From: Adiantum capillus-veneris
Lineage: Eukaryota; Streptophyta; Polypodiopsida; Polypodiales; Pteridaceae
Assembly: GCA_014529385.2 (NCBI GenBank)
Contig: CM043960.1
Location: forward strand, 37,152,781 to 37,216,780
Length of the DNA stretch: 64,000 nucleotides
Direction of reading: 5' to 3'
Each line of letters opens with the position of its first letter. Position 1 is the first letter of the stretch. The position numbers were made by a program, and so were the translations under genes. The notes under the pieces are model-generated. The model saw nothing but the letters and a program-made list of their open reading frames with translations. It did no database searches and had not been told where the DNA came from. Below, in pieces: positions 24,309 through 37,560 of this stretch.

Positions 24309-24535
24309 TGTTACCATATACATATGGTAGTGATGTGTGTGAACACACTAGGACCGCCCGGGCATTTTTTCCCTCTTTAGGAGGTTTTTCCCCCCGAGCA
24401 TTGTATATACGCCCATCACTCTAGGGCTATCTATCTTTCCATTGCATACTAAGTAACACACTCTCTATTGTGTGCCTTGAGCTTCCTTCATCTTCTCCAA
24501 GTTGTGTGCGTTTCTCTGCAACCCTAATTCCAACA
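24309..24535 (+). repeat. 3' LTR, Copia copy 1
   Basis: 227 bp, preceded by a short purine run (aggggtatt) as the probable plus-strand primer and followed by TSD caaat. Confidence 0.97.
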
Positions 24536-24540
24536 CAAAT

Positions 24541-24565
24541 TGCAAGCGAGATTTTTCGAGCAAGC
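24541..24565 (-). pseudogene. Upstream part of the exon split by Copia copy 1
   Basis: On the minus strand an AG acceptor (gtttaag) at 24566-24568 opens a frame that crosses the Copia insertion site and continues at 19867 as LQFGIFLHVPSTNKE. Earlier exons, if present, were not identified to the right. Confidence 0.45.
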
Positions 24566-25340
24566 CTTAAACCGAGTAGGAAAAAACAAGGTACTTCATA
24601 AAAAAAGGCAAACTCTTCTAGGTTTACCTATTGATTTGAAACACCACCACAAGTGTAAAACGAGAATTATTCTCATCTCTCCTTGATTATGGCCTTGAGG
24701 GGACATCCCCCATGGGTGTAATAGTTGGAACCATTTATGGGAACGTCACACATATAATGTACAACAAAGTAAAGATAACGTATTTTTATTGACCTTGGCT
24801 ATTGCTATTCATGCATGCTATGGACCTTGGTTATTGTGACATCAACATCAACAATTTTTGGACATAGTGGCCCATGATTCAATGGATACCATTCTTCTAT
24901 TACTACCTCTGTTCCCTGTGATCGAGTGAAAAATATGGCACTCAAAGGCATATTATGAACACGACTACAAATTCGCCATCCACATTTAAAGAGTATTATC
25001 CATGGGGGGTGAACTGGTATCTTTGTATTGAAAACTTAAGGTCTCTACCACTGAGATAGATATCATGACTTGAAATTAGGTTTTACTGAAATATGTTTTT
25101 AAGATTGTTTTTATAGTTTTTTTCATCAAGCTATATAAAAGAATATTTTATTTGGTTTGGTTTTATAATTTGTGGTTCACATAAATACATTATCATGCCA
25201 ATCATTAAGCATTGTTGTCAAAGACAAGGAGTGACATTGCCAACGTTTAAGTGTTCAAAATTTAAACGTATAAGATTAAAAGGTTGCAACATACTTGGTC
25301 ATCATTGTTTCAATATGCATCGAAGCTAGTGCAAATTGGC

Positions 25341-25388
<48 letters not shown>

Positions 25389-26918
25389 GTCATTTCTCAC
25401 ATATCCTAGTTCATTGTAATGTCAAATTTCTTTGATGAATCAAAAAAATTTCAAATTGCAATCTCAGGTTGGGTTCAGACAAGCCGGCGGTAGAGAGAGG
25501 CACAGGTGTGTGCATCTTGCATGGCACGCACGGATTGAGCAAAAGAATCACAAATTTTCTCCGGACCCATCGTTCCTTAGGCGATCCCCCCCCCCCCCCC
25601 CCCAATAGGCTTTAGGCACACCATGAGGGAAACATGAGGAGGAGCGTGACAAGTGTCCTATTTGCTTTCTTTGTACCAAGCTTGCCTTGTGTGAGGGTGT
25701 GTGTGTTCTCTCTCTAGCCCCCTCTTGTAGGGCTCACCCCCTCCTTGTAGGGATCTTTTCGACTTTGTGGAACACCTTACCCTCAATCACCTTAGTTAGA
25801 AAGCATGTAAAAGCACCTCAAGCTTGGGTAGTGTTCCCACAAGCACCTCAAGCTCCCTAGTCGGCAAGCATGACAAGCACCTCATGCATCTTGTCAGCAA
25901 GCACGAGAAGCACCTCAATCTTGGGCCAGGTTCCCATCTCAAGCTCAACCCTAGCTTACCTAAGGTCAAAGGACTTTTAACAATAACCTTTGGAGGTCTT
26001 CCATGAAGCTAACCCTAAGGTATTTTAAGCTCCCTTGGCTAGCCTTGCTCTTTGACAGACCATCTCTCATTTGGGCCCCTTTACCATTGGCTCTCTGTCG
26101 AGATAGACCCGAAAACACATGTCTATATCCTAACCCTTGTTCTTGGCTATTCACCCACATTAAATGATCCCTTTAATATGAGAAAATCATTTGGGGTTGT
26201 TAGATATTAGATTTTTATGACACTGAATACAACTAGACAGGGTTGTTTATCCACATCAGAGTCCATAACCACCCCGTCGTAAATGAAGTTTTGCAATCAG
26301 AAATACAACGGATGGGAGAACTTGTGTCTCGTGTGGTGTCTGAATTAGCAACCACTGGACCTAGGCATTTTCAATTTAATCTTGCAAAGCAGATGATAAT
26401 GGGAGCAGTGGTTCAAGAAAATGGGAGGAGCTAAATAGAAATAAGCTCCTCTCCATACTGGAGGAGATTCAACCATTAATCCATAGACGGAGGTGATATA
26501 AGATGCCATGTTTTCAAAATGTTGATCAATGGACCCAGATCTGGTGTCGAGCTGGTAAATAGAATGCAACAAGAAGGGAGTGGGGATTTAAGTAGAAGCT
26601 GATTTTTCCTTGATCACGTGCGTAGGGTAGCGGGGTGGACAACAATGGTAGCATATGTATACAATCCTATGTAAGGCCTGCAAAGACAACTTCCAAATTA
26701 ATCTTCTAACCTAGTTGGATGGATTAATCATTTTATCTTTGCAGGATTCAAAAAAATGCAAACAGTTTCCATCTGCGAGATGAAGGAAGAAGGCACACAG
26801 GTGCATATTCTATTCTAAGAAATGATGAATGCGGTGTTGTTGGACATCAGTCTCTGTCCAATTGATTTAAGAGGATTCATGGCAGATGAGGCTAGAGAAA
26901 ATTGGAAGCTATTTCCTT
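24566..26918. other. Stretch without recognisable genes
   Basis: Contains a (GA)n tract at 25342-25385, a C run at about 25587-25602 and the dispersed repeat annotated at 25605. The frame 26243-26434 (+) has no recognisable motif. Confidence 0.5.
25605..25850. repeat. Dispersed repeat, copy 1
   Basis: Starts caataggctttaggcac and contains cttgtagggctc, tgtagggat and runs of agcacctcaag. It matches 63369-63610 in the same orientation with moderate divergence. Multiplied AGCACCTCAAGC-like units follow to about 25930. No coding signal. Probably part of an unclassified mobile element. Confidence 0.75.
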
Positions 26919-27640
26919 TTACCTTCTTTTCTGAGCATAGATAGAGGATACGACATGCATACAAAGCTCATCTAGTTTTTCCAGGTCATCGACTCTTGAA
27001 GAAAATTCATGGCTTGTCCATTTGAGTTGTTTGGCTACTCTTAGTGTTGGTATCAGGAACTCCATCGGCAAGATCGCATTAAGGCCAAACACCATGTTGT
27101 ACAATGTTGTTCAATAGATGTTTTGTAGGCTACCCTATAAGCCCACAATGTAGCGTGTATATGTTGGTCCCAATATGCTCTTGAATCTGATACTATTTTT
27201 GTCAAGGCAGTCTTATTTGTAGCTTCAGCTTGTCCATTAGCCTGTGGATGGTATGTAGTAGACTTCCTATGAACTACCATGAATTTGTCCAAAATATTTT
27301 CAATAACTTTATTAATGAAATGTGTGCCACGGTTACTGACAATTTCTATGGGTAAACCATATCTAACAAAGATATTTTCATATAGAAACTGTGTAGTGGT
27401 CCTTGCACCTGCTTTTTGTGTGGCCTTAGCTTCATCCCATTTTGTGAGATAGTCCATAGCCACAATGATATATTGGGCACGAGTTCTATAAGCGAGGGGT
27501 GAAATTGGTCCAACAAAATCTATACCCCACTTAGCAAAAGCTCTGGCTCCCATCATTGGTCTTAAGGGCATCTCATCTCTCCTTATTGGTACTTTGTTAC
27601 GTTGACATGCATCATATCTTTTAACGTATTAGCGTCCATG
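26919..27640 (-). pseudogene. Gypsy integrase remnant
   Basis: On the minus strand, YDACQRNKVP near 27620 is half of the zinc site. KWGIDFVGPI (first catalytic Asp), TTTQFLYENIFVRYGLP, IVSNRGTHF and TTYHPQANGQAEATN (catalytic Glu) follow, then a shift near 27100 into FGLNAILPMEFLIPTLR. The second catalytic Asp is Asn here (SNRGTHF instead of SDRGTHF). It has no LTRs or RT nearby. It is the same type as the integrase piece at 30480. Confidence 0.9.
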
Positions 27641-27862
27641 TGTAATGTAGGCCACTAACATTATGAGCTTCCCATCAAATTTTCATTACATTTGGATATC
27701 ATTTGACCTATCTTTACCCACAAGGAGGAAATCTAGATGTACAAACCACTTTCATGGCTTTTGACATCCATTTTCAAGCTCAATTTCAAATTTGAAGCTA
27801 TGCACACCATGCACATGCTGTACACATTTTGTTTCATAAGTTTCAAGCAATTTTTCATGCAC

Positions 27863-28778
27863 AGACATCATACACGTATGGTGTCTACTCACTCATCACA
27901 TGCCAAGCTCAACATTTTTCATCATGAGCATGTTCACCACATAGTATAAAGGCCATGCATTCAATTTGGACAAGTTTGAGTAAGGTTGTGACCACTTGGA
28001 GCCCAAAGGCGGAAAATTCTGGCCTAGGACACAATCTACGTCCCCAACACATGAATCCATCTCCAAATCAAAATCTGAGATGATTAGAGAATTACCCATC
28101 ATCTAGGGATAATACTGATCAATTTTGGGCCAAAAATTTTAAAAGAGACATCATACGTGTATGATGTCTCGAGAGGCCAAAATGACCAATCTGGGGGAGT
28201 TTTTCACTTCCAAAGCCTTATCTCATCAGTCAGATCATAGCTCAAGTTCCATCAAGTTTCAACTCTTTATACCCATCCAAACCAAAGTTTTGGAACTTTG
28301 AAGCTCTATAGATGATTTTTGGCTTCAAACTCTTATCAACTTCTGATACCACATGGGTCTATGCCAAGCCAAAACCTAGCTCTGATGCAATTTTGAGACC
28401 TCTTGGACAAAGTAGACATCATACAGTTATGATGTCTGCCTAGTGTGAAAATGAACCTAGAAGCTAACTTGACCTATTCTAAGCCTTCATCACATGATTA
28501 TGAGAGCATCTACCAAGTGTCACCCCATTTGAATCTCATTGCTCAAAACTAAGCCAGAATCCAACTTCAAGGCCTGAAAGGAGTTCTAATGGTCACATCT
28601 TGCCCAAATGACATCCAAATTGAAATACAGGCATATATACATGATGTAAATGACATCTTGCCCAAATGACATCCAAATTGAAATATAAGCATATATACAT
28701 GATGTAAATGCTATGCGATATGCACATATGAATATCACCTCATTTTGAGCTCTTCGACATCATACACGTATGATGTCT
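27863..28778 (+). repeat. Leader of element A with four near-palindromes
   Basis: Four 24-nt near-palindromes around CATCATACACGTATGATG lie at 27863-27886, 28146-28169, 28414-28437 and 28755-28778. Steps are 283, 268 and 341 nt. The last step contains a 58-bp tandem duplication (28595-28652 and 28653-28710), and without it the step is 283. The intervening sequence is AT-rich and non-coding, with traces of shared words (aaaatga, aagcctt.atc), suggesting a very diverged repeat array. It precedes the gag-like region of A. Confidence 0.85.
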
Positions 28779-28908
28779 TGCAACATGATTCAAGCATCAA
28801 AATGTACTGTCAACATGCGTAGCAGCCTTAGTCCCTAATTAGCTTATGTTTCAATTTTGAAGTCCTTTGGATAGCTAGAAGCTGATCAATTTGCTAGATT
28901 TTTGAAAG

Positions 28909-30450
28909 ATGCTAGCTTTTGCACTTGGAGTGCACGTAGGATCAATGGAAACCAGCAAATCGCCAGCAAAGAAGAAGAGAGTTTCCTTGAGAGATATAAT
29001 TGCAGCAACAGAGCCCTATACAATGCCTAGTGAGACACTGAAGCCAGCAAAGGCTTGGGTGGATGAAGGAACTCTGGAAAATAAATGTCTGACAATTTAC
29101 CAGGGCACATTCAGAGACCTGTAGGGAAACACTATGGATATCCCCATGAATCCACAAGAGATCATAGAATATGCCAATATGGAAGATACCCTCACCTAGA
29201 TGGAGAGATCTGGCTTGCATAACTTCTTCACAGTGCAACTAGCAGGAGTGGATACACAAAGAGTCTATGAGCTAGCCAACTCCATCCAAAAATACGGCAA
29301 AGCATTGATTACTGTTTTAGATGGCTAGAAGATCGAGGTGATAATCACCCCGAAATCATTGCAGATGCTTTGAGGCTACCCAATGCTGGTAGCTCAGTCA
29401 GAGAAAGAAGAGACAAAGTGAAGGTCTACTATCACAAGAAAACCAACCCCACTTTCGAAGACCTAGAGGATCCAAGGGCAGCAAAGATCTACAAGCTATA
29501 TATAATCAATACTTTAATTTATGCAACAAGAGACCTCAAAAGCATAAAAGACACCACATGCAGTATCATAATGGCTGCTAACGAAGAAGATGTGAGAGAC
29601 GCTCATCAAATACTGGACAAAATCAGAATGCGATCTCTCACACTAGCAGAGGAAAATTGTATGCTCCAAACAAGGGAGGGGAATATTCAAGAAGAATATG
29701 ACAACCTCACAAGAACTCTGCACGTAACAAGTCAAAGAGTTGAGGTGGTAGAGCAAGAGCTTGAGGCTCTCACTACTAAAACACTAATGGATGCTGACGG
29801 TGAAAGAGACACCCTTACACTGCAAATGGTAGAGGTCTCAAGCAAGACAAAGAGCATGCATGATGAGAAAGACAAGATAGAAGATGAGTTGGAAGCGGCC
29901 AAGGATGAGGTAGTGGAGGCTCACCATACAAAGACTCAGAGCAACCCCAAGGATTTCAAGAGCAAGTGTTGGAGCTGATAGCTAGGTTGTGCAAGCCTTG
30001 GAAGCCCAAATCGTAGCACTCCAAAAAGAGCTAAAGTTAGAACAACAACAAAGAGTGCACATGGTAGAAGGATCTTTGGCGACATAAGAAAAATTAAGAA
30101 AACAACAACAAGAACTTTATAATGAGAACGACGAGCTAAAGAAGCAACTAGAGATGATCCAGGAGCTACTGGTGGTCAATCAAGCAGAGGAGGCTACGAG
30201 AAAAGATGAGCTGGTACAACAATAGCGATTGAAGCTCCTACAAGAAGTAGAGGAAGCAAGGTCATAGGAGACAGAGCCAAGGCCTAGTGATACTTTTAAG
30301 CAAGAAGAAAAAGAACAGACCTTAACGGCGGAGGAGGAGGCACACCTCCAAACTCTGACTGAATAGCCACAAGAGAAGACCATAAGGAAGCCTTGGAGTG
30401 GAAAAAGTGGATGATGTACTCAGTTATGAAAAGTAAATATATACCAATTC
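28909..30450 (+). pseudogene. Gag-like / coiled-coil region of element A
   Basis: Starts with METSKSPAKKKRVSLRDI (from 28945) and continues over several frames with stops. 29370-29978 is open and is largely predicted coiled coil (long runs rich in Glu, Lys, Leu and Gln). Similar helical sequence continues to about 30370 with stops. There is no zinc knuckle. Position after the leader and before integrase suggests a structural protein, but sequence alone does not prove gag. Confidence 0.5.
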
Positions 30451-30469
30451 TTGAGAAAGCTCGTGTTGG

Positions 30470-31520
30470 ATACGTAGACAGACATTTTTTTAAAGAAAAA
30501 ACTGCGAAAGCATTGTTGCAGGAATTTGGTGGCCAACCTTGTTTATGGATGCTGAAATATTTGTAAAGAGTTGTGATGAATGCCAGTGCACCAAAGCACC
30601 TATGAGGCAAGGCGCAAAGTATCCATGATGATGGAAGCAAGGGGTTTTTCCAAATGGGAAATTGACTTTGTTGGACCTATCACACGTCTTGCATATCAAA
30701 CACATGCGCAATATATCATTGTGGCCACATATTATCTAACCAAATGGGTAGAATAAAAAGCAATGCAAAAAAATAATGTGGGAATGACAACACAATTTTT
30801 GTACAAAAATGTCTTTACAAGATATGGGCTATCAATTGATTTTGTGAGTGACAGAGGGACTCACTCATAAACAAAATGATTAAATTCTTGTTGAAGGACT
30901 TCATAATAATTCATCGTAAAAATCAGTTCCATATCACCCTCAAGCAAACAGATAGACAAAAAGCACCGACAAGATTCTATGCATAGTGCTCACCAAACTA
31001 GTGGACAAATTAAGAGCAGACTGGGAACAAAAGTTACATTTAGCTCTTTGGGCATATCAAGTTGCTTACAAAACAACAATAGGAACACCACCTTTCAATA
31101 TGGTGTTTGAGCTTAACGCCATACTACCCATGGAATCTTGATTCCTACACTTTGAGTAGCCAAGAATTTAGAGTGGATCCGACATGAACTGTCAGACATG
31201 ATAAATGAGCTGCAGAAGCTAGACAAACTACGTGTACGAGTAATCATTGCCATTTACATGCAAAAATGGCTCATGAGGGAATTCCATGATCAACATGTGA
31301 TCAACAAACAAGGAGATTGAAAAGGGTGATTATGCATTAGTCATCACCTTAAAACAACACTATAAGGAGTTGAAAATGGGAGATAATGGACCATTTGTGA
31401 TTAGTGACATATCATCCAATGGCACCATCAAAATTGTAACATTGGAGAAGAAATGCTCAACTGGATTAGTGGTTGTAGGTTAAAAAAATTCATCTACCAC
31501 TAACCATTGAAATGCTGGAG
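30470..31520 (+). pseudogene. Integrase of element A
   Basis: The zinc site is partly visible (DRHFFKEKTAKALLQ, then IWWPTLFMDAEIFVKSCDEC). The core follows, with KWEIDFVGPITRLAYQTHAQ (first Asp), MTTQFLYKNVFTRYGL and FVSDRGTHS (second Asp). After that the frame breaks repeatedly. A FNMVFELNAILPME-like stretch near 31100 and a C-terminal stretch near 31340-31480 mark the end. No RT lies between the gag-like part and this domain. Confidence 0.85.
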
Positions 31521-31724
31521 AAGATTCATAAAGTAGCTGAATGGAAGAAAAGTTCTCAAGCCATTCAAGCACAAGCTCAGGAGGAATAAAATTTGTGAAT
31601 TTTGAAGCGCAAATAATGACAAAACACAATCCCAATTCAACAACTTGCAACATCACCTCCTATCGAAGTGATTCAGACATATTCAAATTGCCTTAGAGGT
31701 ATGGATGTACGCATCCGTATATAG

Positions 31725-31990
31725 TTGGCAGATGGATCCAATGAGCAAGCACTTGTTGATACTAAAGTGCCAATCAATGCCATGAAGTATTCGGCATACC
31801 TAAAAATGTCAGATGTACAATTGATGCCTTTTCAGATAGACCTCAAAGCAGCGAACAAAGGGACGATGGTTAGTTTAGGTCAAGCCAATCTATTAATCAA
31901 CATAGATGGCCATCACTACCCACACTAGTTCCATGTAATGGCAGATACTGATCTCAATGAGGCAATCATATTGGGTGTCTCATGGATGGG
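31725..31990 (+). pseudogene. Aspartic-protease-like segment downstream of integrase
   Basis: Reads ALVDTKVPINAMKYSAYLK, then GTMVSLGQANLLINIDG, a stop at 31926-31928, and FHVMADTDLNEAIILGVSW. The DT-x-P, VMADxxxxxxILG and W spacing is that of retroelement retropepsins. Gypsy elements place protease before RT, so a protease-like piece after integrase is out of order. This could be a rearrangement or a second nested fragment. Confidence 0.6.
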
Positions 31991-32789
31991 CATGTACAAA
32001 GAAGCTCCAAATTGACACGAGGAAACCTTAAAGTTCAACCTTAATGGCACCTCTTATGTCTCTCCCTTGGCACAAACTAATTATATTTGGGATGTACAAT
32101 TTATTAAAACCAAAAAATAGCATGAATTGCAACCCAAATTTTCTTACCAACCCAATGAAAAACCAATCAGGCACATATGGGTAAAGAACTCAATCATGAT
32201 GAACAAGCCAAAGAAAATATGGTTACTAAAGCCAAAAGCTCCACAGGTTCCTTCCATCACAAAGAAACCACAACTGGAAATATCTTGCACCCCTCAAGCA
32301 AGTTATGCGTGGAAGTAGAAGCCCAAACCAGGGACCAAGTCTTAACACACCAACTAGAGTATGAATGGATTCCAAAACACAAACCCAAGAACAAACCCCA
32401 AGCCGATAAACACATTGGCAATGGAGACCCAAGCCAAAGACACAACAAACAACTCATCTATCTCCCCAACCAAAGTACACGTGGGTACCAAAGAAACACA
32501 AGAGCAACACACAACCACTGATGTCAAGCCAACAATACTCACCCCTCCCAATAATCAAAGAACAAGTGCAACATCTATAAAAGCTTTTATTTGAACAACG
32601 TAGTCTAGATGGAGCCTCGCCACCAAAAACCATTGAACAATTTATCCAAAATCGCATCTTGCACAACATACTCTTACCCTATGCATCTCTTCTATTGCCA
32701 TTATAGGTCCACATTACACAATCTTGCATAGACACACTGTTCGCGCCCAGGCCCATAGCACAAACCTTTGTTTCATATGACTCAAAATA
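31991..32789 (+). other. Low-complexity Thr/Pro/Lys-rich region of element A
   Basis: Overlapping open frames (32127-32318, 32177-32521, 32361-32594) reflect biased A/C-rich composition. No domain was recognised. Possibly a decayed C-terminal or spacer region. Confidence 0.35.
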
Positions 32790-32801
32790 GGAAGGGGGGA
32801 G
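32790..32801 (+). other. Candidate polypurine tract, element A
   Basis: ggaagggggga, matching the tract before the presumed 3' LTR of element B (about 52338-52349). A following LTR could not be delimited because no second copy lies in the window. Confidence 0.45.
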
Positions 32802-33888
<1,087 letters not shown>

Positions 33889-35262
33889 CATGGATCGGGA
33901 TCCATGCTCCTCCACCTCCAAATCCAAAAAAAAACTCATCAAGATACTCCTCTCAACTGCGCCTATCCACTCATGCAATCACAATTGCAAAATGCTTCCA
34001 AACATGGATCACGATCCATGTAACCCAAATTGTCAAAATTTTGCAAAAAGTTGACCAACAACTAGATTTGAATTTGGGGTTATCACTTGGAAATTTTGGA
34101 TAAAAATTGACTAGAATAGACCCTAAAACCCTAAAAATTGGGAAAGTCAGTCTACAAACGGTCATTTTGACCTAGGCAAAGATCATTTGATCCAAATTTC
34201 AAAAAAGTATGATCAATAGCTTAAGGGGTTTGTCAGGAACCTTTCCCCCAAGTTTGGTGCTATTTGACTCCAGAACATGGATCGCAATTCATGTACCTGA
34301 GGGGAAAATTTGACAGAGTCAGAGTCCACACTGTCTGAAAAGGCTAATATCATCAAGCTATCAAGGAATTAATACAAGATTGTCTTAATTCTAGCGGTTG
34401 TGCAATTTTAGAGTATACGGTGCAAAGTTAGGACATTTCCAAAAACAAGGGAAAATTTGACAGAGTCAGGGCCCACACTGTTTGAAAAGGCTAATATCAT
34501 CAAGCTATCTAGGAATTAATACAAGATTGTCTTAATTCTAGCGGTTGTGCAATGTTACAGTATTCGGTGCAAAGTTAGGACATTTCCAGAAACAAGGGAA
34601 TATGAAGTTATGGTATGCTTATATGATTCAAAAGGAGTCCCAAAATGCTTACCAATTGAGCAAATACTGCAAGATCATTTAGAGAGTCCAAACAGACTCC
34701 AAAGGAAGTGAAAGTTGAAAGTTAACTGGCCTTGGGCACAAAATTCAACCTCAAAGCATCAAATCAACCAAATTCAACATAATCTAGCCACAAGGATCAA
34801 TCCAACTTGACCCCAAGAAACCAATATGGAAAAGTAAAAAAAACTGGGCCATAGAGTGGGAAATTGGGTATACTTAGGAAAAACAAATCCAAATCAGAAA
34901 AGATTCCACTAGTGTGCTAGGATAGGCTATAAGAACATGTCCCCAAAGTTTCATCTCCAGATGTGACCAAACATGGATTGAAATCCATGTACCTTTTTAC
35001 ATTTCTAGACCAAAACCTAGCAAATCAACTCCCAAATGCCAAGTAAAGGTTAACCCGAAATTTCCAAGTCATTTGGATATCAAAACCCTTGTAAAGATGC
35101 AAAAATTCTCCAAGTTTACAGAAAATTTCTAAGTTTTGGCTTAAATTCCAAACTAGTGATCCAAATCACAAAAGTTTTCATCCATAGCATATCCATAATA
35201 TGCTAAATCATTTGGTGCAGGCAGATCTTCAAAATGTGTTCCAACATGGACCGGAATCCATG
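33889..35262 (+). repeat. Leader of element B with five near-palindromes
   Basis: Five 18-nt near-palindromes of the form CATGGATCnnGATCCATG lie at 33889-33906, 34003-34020, 34276-34293, 34972-34989 and 35245-35262. Steps are 114, 273, 696 and 273 nt. The 696 step contains a 147-bp tandem duplication (34302-34448 and 34449-34595); subtracting it leaves 549, twice 274.5. Short words before (tccaaa) and after (taccc.aaattgac) the palindromes are shared. Non-coding. Confidence 0.85.
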
Positions 35263-35716
35263 TATCTGTGACCCAAAATTGACCTGCACCCCATTGATCT
35301 AGTGCCGATAGTTGTCCTAGTCACACTGGTGAAGTTTGGTCAAATTTGGAACTGTTTTGATCAAGTTATACTCATTTTTCATTTTATGGTCAAGTTTGTG
35401 ATATTTTGACTTTTTGACAATGTCTCAACCAGTTTTTAGCAAGATGCCTCGCCAAAAGGCTCAGAAGGAATGGTAGACCATAATCTTTCCCAAAGAGTTA
35501 TGAACTTTGCATCAACAAAGAGAAGTCTTGAAGGGAGCAAGGTGCTTGCAACTAGAGAGATTTTTTAGACTACCACCTTGTGGCACCAACCACCAGTGAG
35601 CCCATGAGTTAATGAGCTCAATACAATATAATGTTGAAGCTACCTTAATGGACAAGGATGTATCTACTGTCAAAGTAAGAATCATAGATGAATTGATCAA
35701 CAAAGCCCTTCAGTCA
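35263..35716 (+). pseudogene. Start of the gag-like region of element B, left of the hAT insertion
   Basis: An ATG near 35444 begins MPRQKAQKEW. Stops follow, and coding-like composition continues to the hAT target site at 35717-35724. The sequence resumes at 49263 on the other side of the hAT. No family recognised. Confidence 0.4.
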
Positions 35717-35724
35717 CTAGCTAG
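35717..35724. other. Left hAT target-site duplication
   Basis: ctagctag, against atagctag at 49255-49262: an 8-bp duplication with one mismatch, the length typical of hAT. Confidence 0.8.
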
Positions 35725-35867
35725 AAGGGATTTCATTGACATAATCACGATTGTGTGATTACGTTAATAACTATAGTATTTACACAAGAAAATCATGTAA
35801 TCACGTTAATTGTTAACATGACTTTGATTATGACCTGCAAAAACCCATACAGCCGGTTAGCCCGTCG

Positions 35868-36093
35868 TGTTACCATATACATGTGGTAGTGATGTGTGTG
35901 AACACACTAGGACCGCCGGGGCATTTTTTCCCTCTTTAGGAGGTTTTTTCCCCGTGCATTGTATATACGTCCATCACTCTAGGGCCATCTATCTTTCCAT
36001 TGCACACTAAGTAATACACCCTCTATTGTGTGCCTAGAGCTTCCTTCGTCTTCTCCAAGCTGTGTGTGTCTCTCTGCAACCCTAATTCCAACA
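35868..36093 (+). repeat. 5' LTR, Copia copy 2
   Basis: 226 bp, TGTTACC to CCAACA. The primer site TGGTATCAGAGCAGG follows from 36096, a perfect plant initiator-Met PBS. Confidence 0.97.
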
Positions 36094-36456
36094 ATTGGTA
36101 TCAGAGCAGGTTGTGTCCTCCCGGGCTTAGTCGCCAGCTACTCCAGTACACGCCTGCTCACTTTCTCCGATTTCAACGAGCTTTGGCGAGCGTTCGCAGG
36201 TCGACAAATACTTCGGGGGAGATCGAACAGCTAAGTTTCCTCAGCTTTGGCAATTCGGGCTCATTTTGGCCTCCGTTTCTACTACAGGCAGTACTGCACA
36301 GGCTATTTCGTCATTTTGTGCAGAATTTCTGTCAGTGCCGTTTTCTGCATAACAGGTGCCTTATAGTCTTCTATGGTTTGTGCTATATAGCACGTGTTGT
36401 TCTCGCTCCATTTCTCCTATTTTAGAGCAGTTTTCACATCAGGTGCAACATTGACC

Positions 36457-37560
36457 ATGGCTGACAACAACAACACAGATGTGTTCAGGATGTTTGTTGC
36501 TGAGGACAGGTTGGATGGGGACAACTAACCTATGTGGGCTTATATGATGCAACATGTACTTGTGTCAAAGGGCGTCTGGAACATTGTGTAGGGCATTGAT
36601 GTACGTCATGGTTCTGAGGATGTAGGCGATGTTGAGGATGGTGCAGGTCTTGGTGCAAGGATTGCTGCTGTTCGAGTTGTTTTGCCTACGGCAGAACAAT
36701 CTCGTTGGGATGTTAAGGATGCGCAGGCTCATGCATTGATTGCGTTGTCCATGAAGTGCACCATTGTTCCTCACATCCGTTCAACGAAATCTGCAAAACA
36801 GGCTTGGGATATCTTGGCTAGTCTTTATGCAAGTCGCAATGAGGCTAAAATTGCTTTACTGCGTAAAGAGCTGGAGTCAAAGATTATGCATGAGGAAGAT
36901 GATATGGACACTTTCCTTGATAGTGTCACGGATATCAATGAGCATCTTATTTCTGCAGTTGAAGTCATTTCAGACAGTTCACTTGTGCAGACTGTTCTTG
37001 ATGCCTTACCAGATTCCTACCAGACTTTTGCTAGTACTTGGAGACTGATGACCCAAGGAAATTCTGAAGTTGTCAAGTTTGATGCATTATGCACATTACT
37101 GTTGCAAGAGTCACTTTCTAGGAAAAAACAGGACTAGGCAGTGTGCAGTTGAACAGGCTTTTATTGCTTCTCAAAGAAAGGGTGGTAACAGTAATGCAGC
37201 CACTTCTTATGGTTCTGCTGCGAGTGGCAAAAATTTTGTTCCTAATGCTTCTGCTTGCAGCACTTCGTCTGGCAATTCTAGTGATAAGGGCAAAAAGACG
37301 ATGCGTTGCCATTATTGTAAAGCTAATGATCACTTGATCAAGTCATGTCCTAAGTTGAAGGCCAAAGAGGCTAAGAAGAAAGAGGGTGGTTCCACTGCAA
37401 ATGCTGGTTCCACTACAAATGCAGCCATTGTTGAGTCTTCTGTGAAAGGAGGCTGTGATGCCGATGTTGATGCAGAATGGGCTTTTAGCGCAGAGTGCAC
37501 TTACAATCCTGGTGTCCATGATGCATGCTTGTCAGTTGTTGCAGATTCACATGTGTGGTA
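36457..37560 (+). pseudogene. gag, Copia copy 2
   Basis: The ATG at 36457 (MADNNNTDVFRMF) leads to early stops at about 36526 and 36588. The body is then open from 36682, with a one-base homopolymer shift at about 37127 (seven A against six in copy 1). The zinc knuckle CHYCKANDHLIKSC lies at about 37308-37349. Confidence 0.9.

Larger units (their letters stand above)
19873..24535 (+). mobile_element. Ty1/copia LTR retrotransposon, copy 1, defective
   Basis: LTRs of 226-227 bp (TGTTACC...CCAACA) are flanked by a perfect 5-bp target duplication, caaat, at 19868-19872 and 24536-24540. The order gag, integrase, RT, RNase H is that of Ty1/copia. It is the same family as the copy at 35868. Relative to that copy it has lost about 490 bp covering protease and the integrase N-terminus (junction about 21541-21556) and a short piece before the integrase Glu. 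The insertion lies in an exon of the minus-strand spliced gene. Confidence 0.97.

Noticed and set aside
27863-28778. CRISPR-like array, because of regularly spaced palindromes
   Set aside because: Spacing of about 275 nt is far too long, spacers are not uniform, and the context is a plant retroelement.
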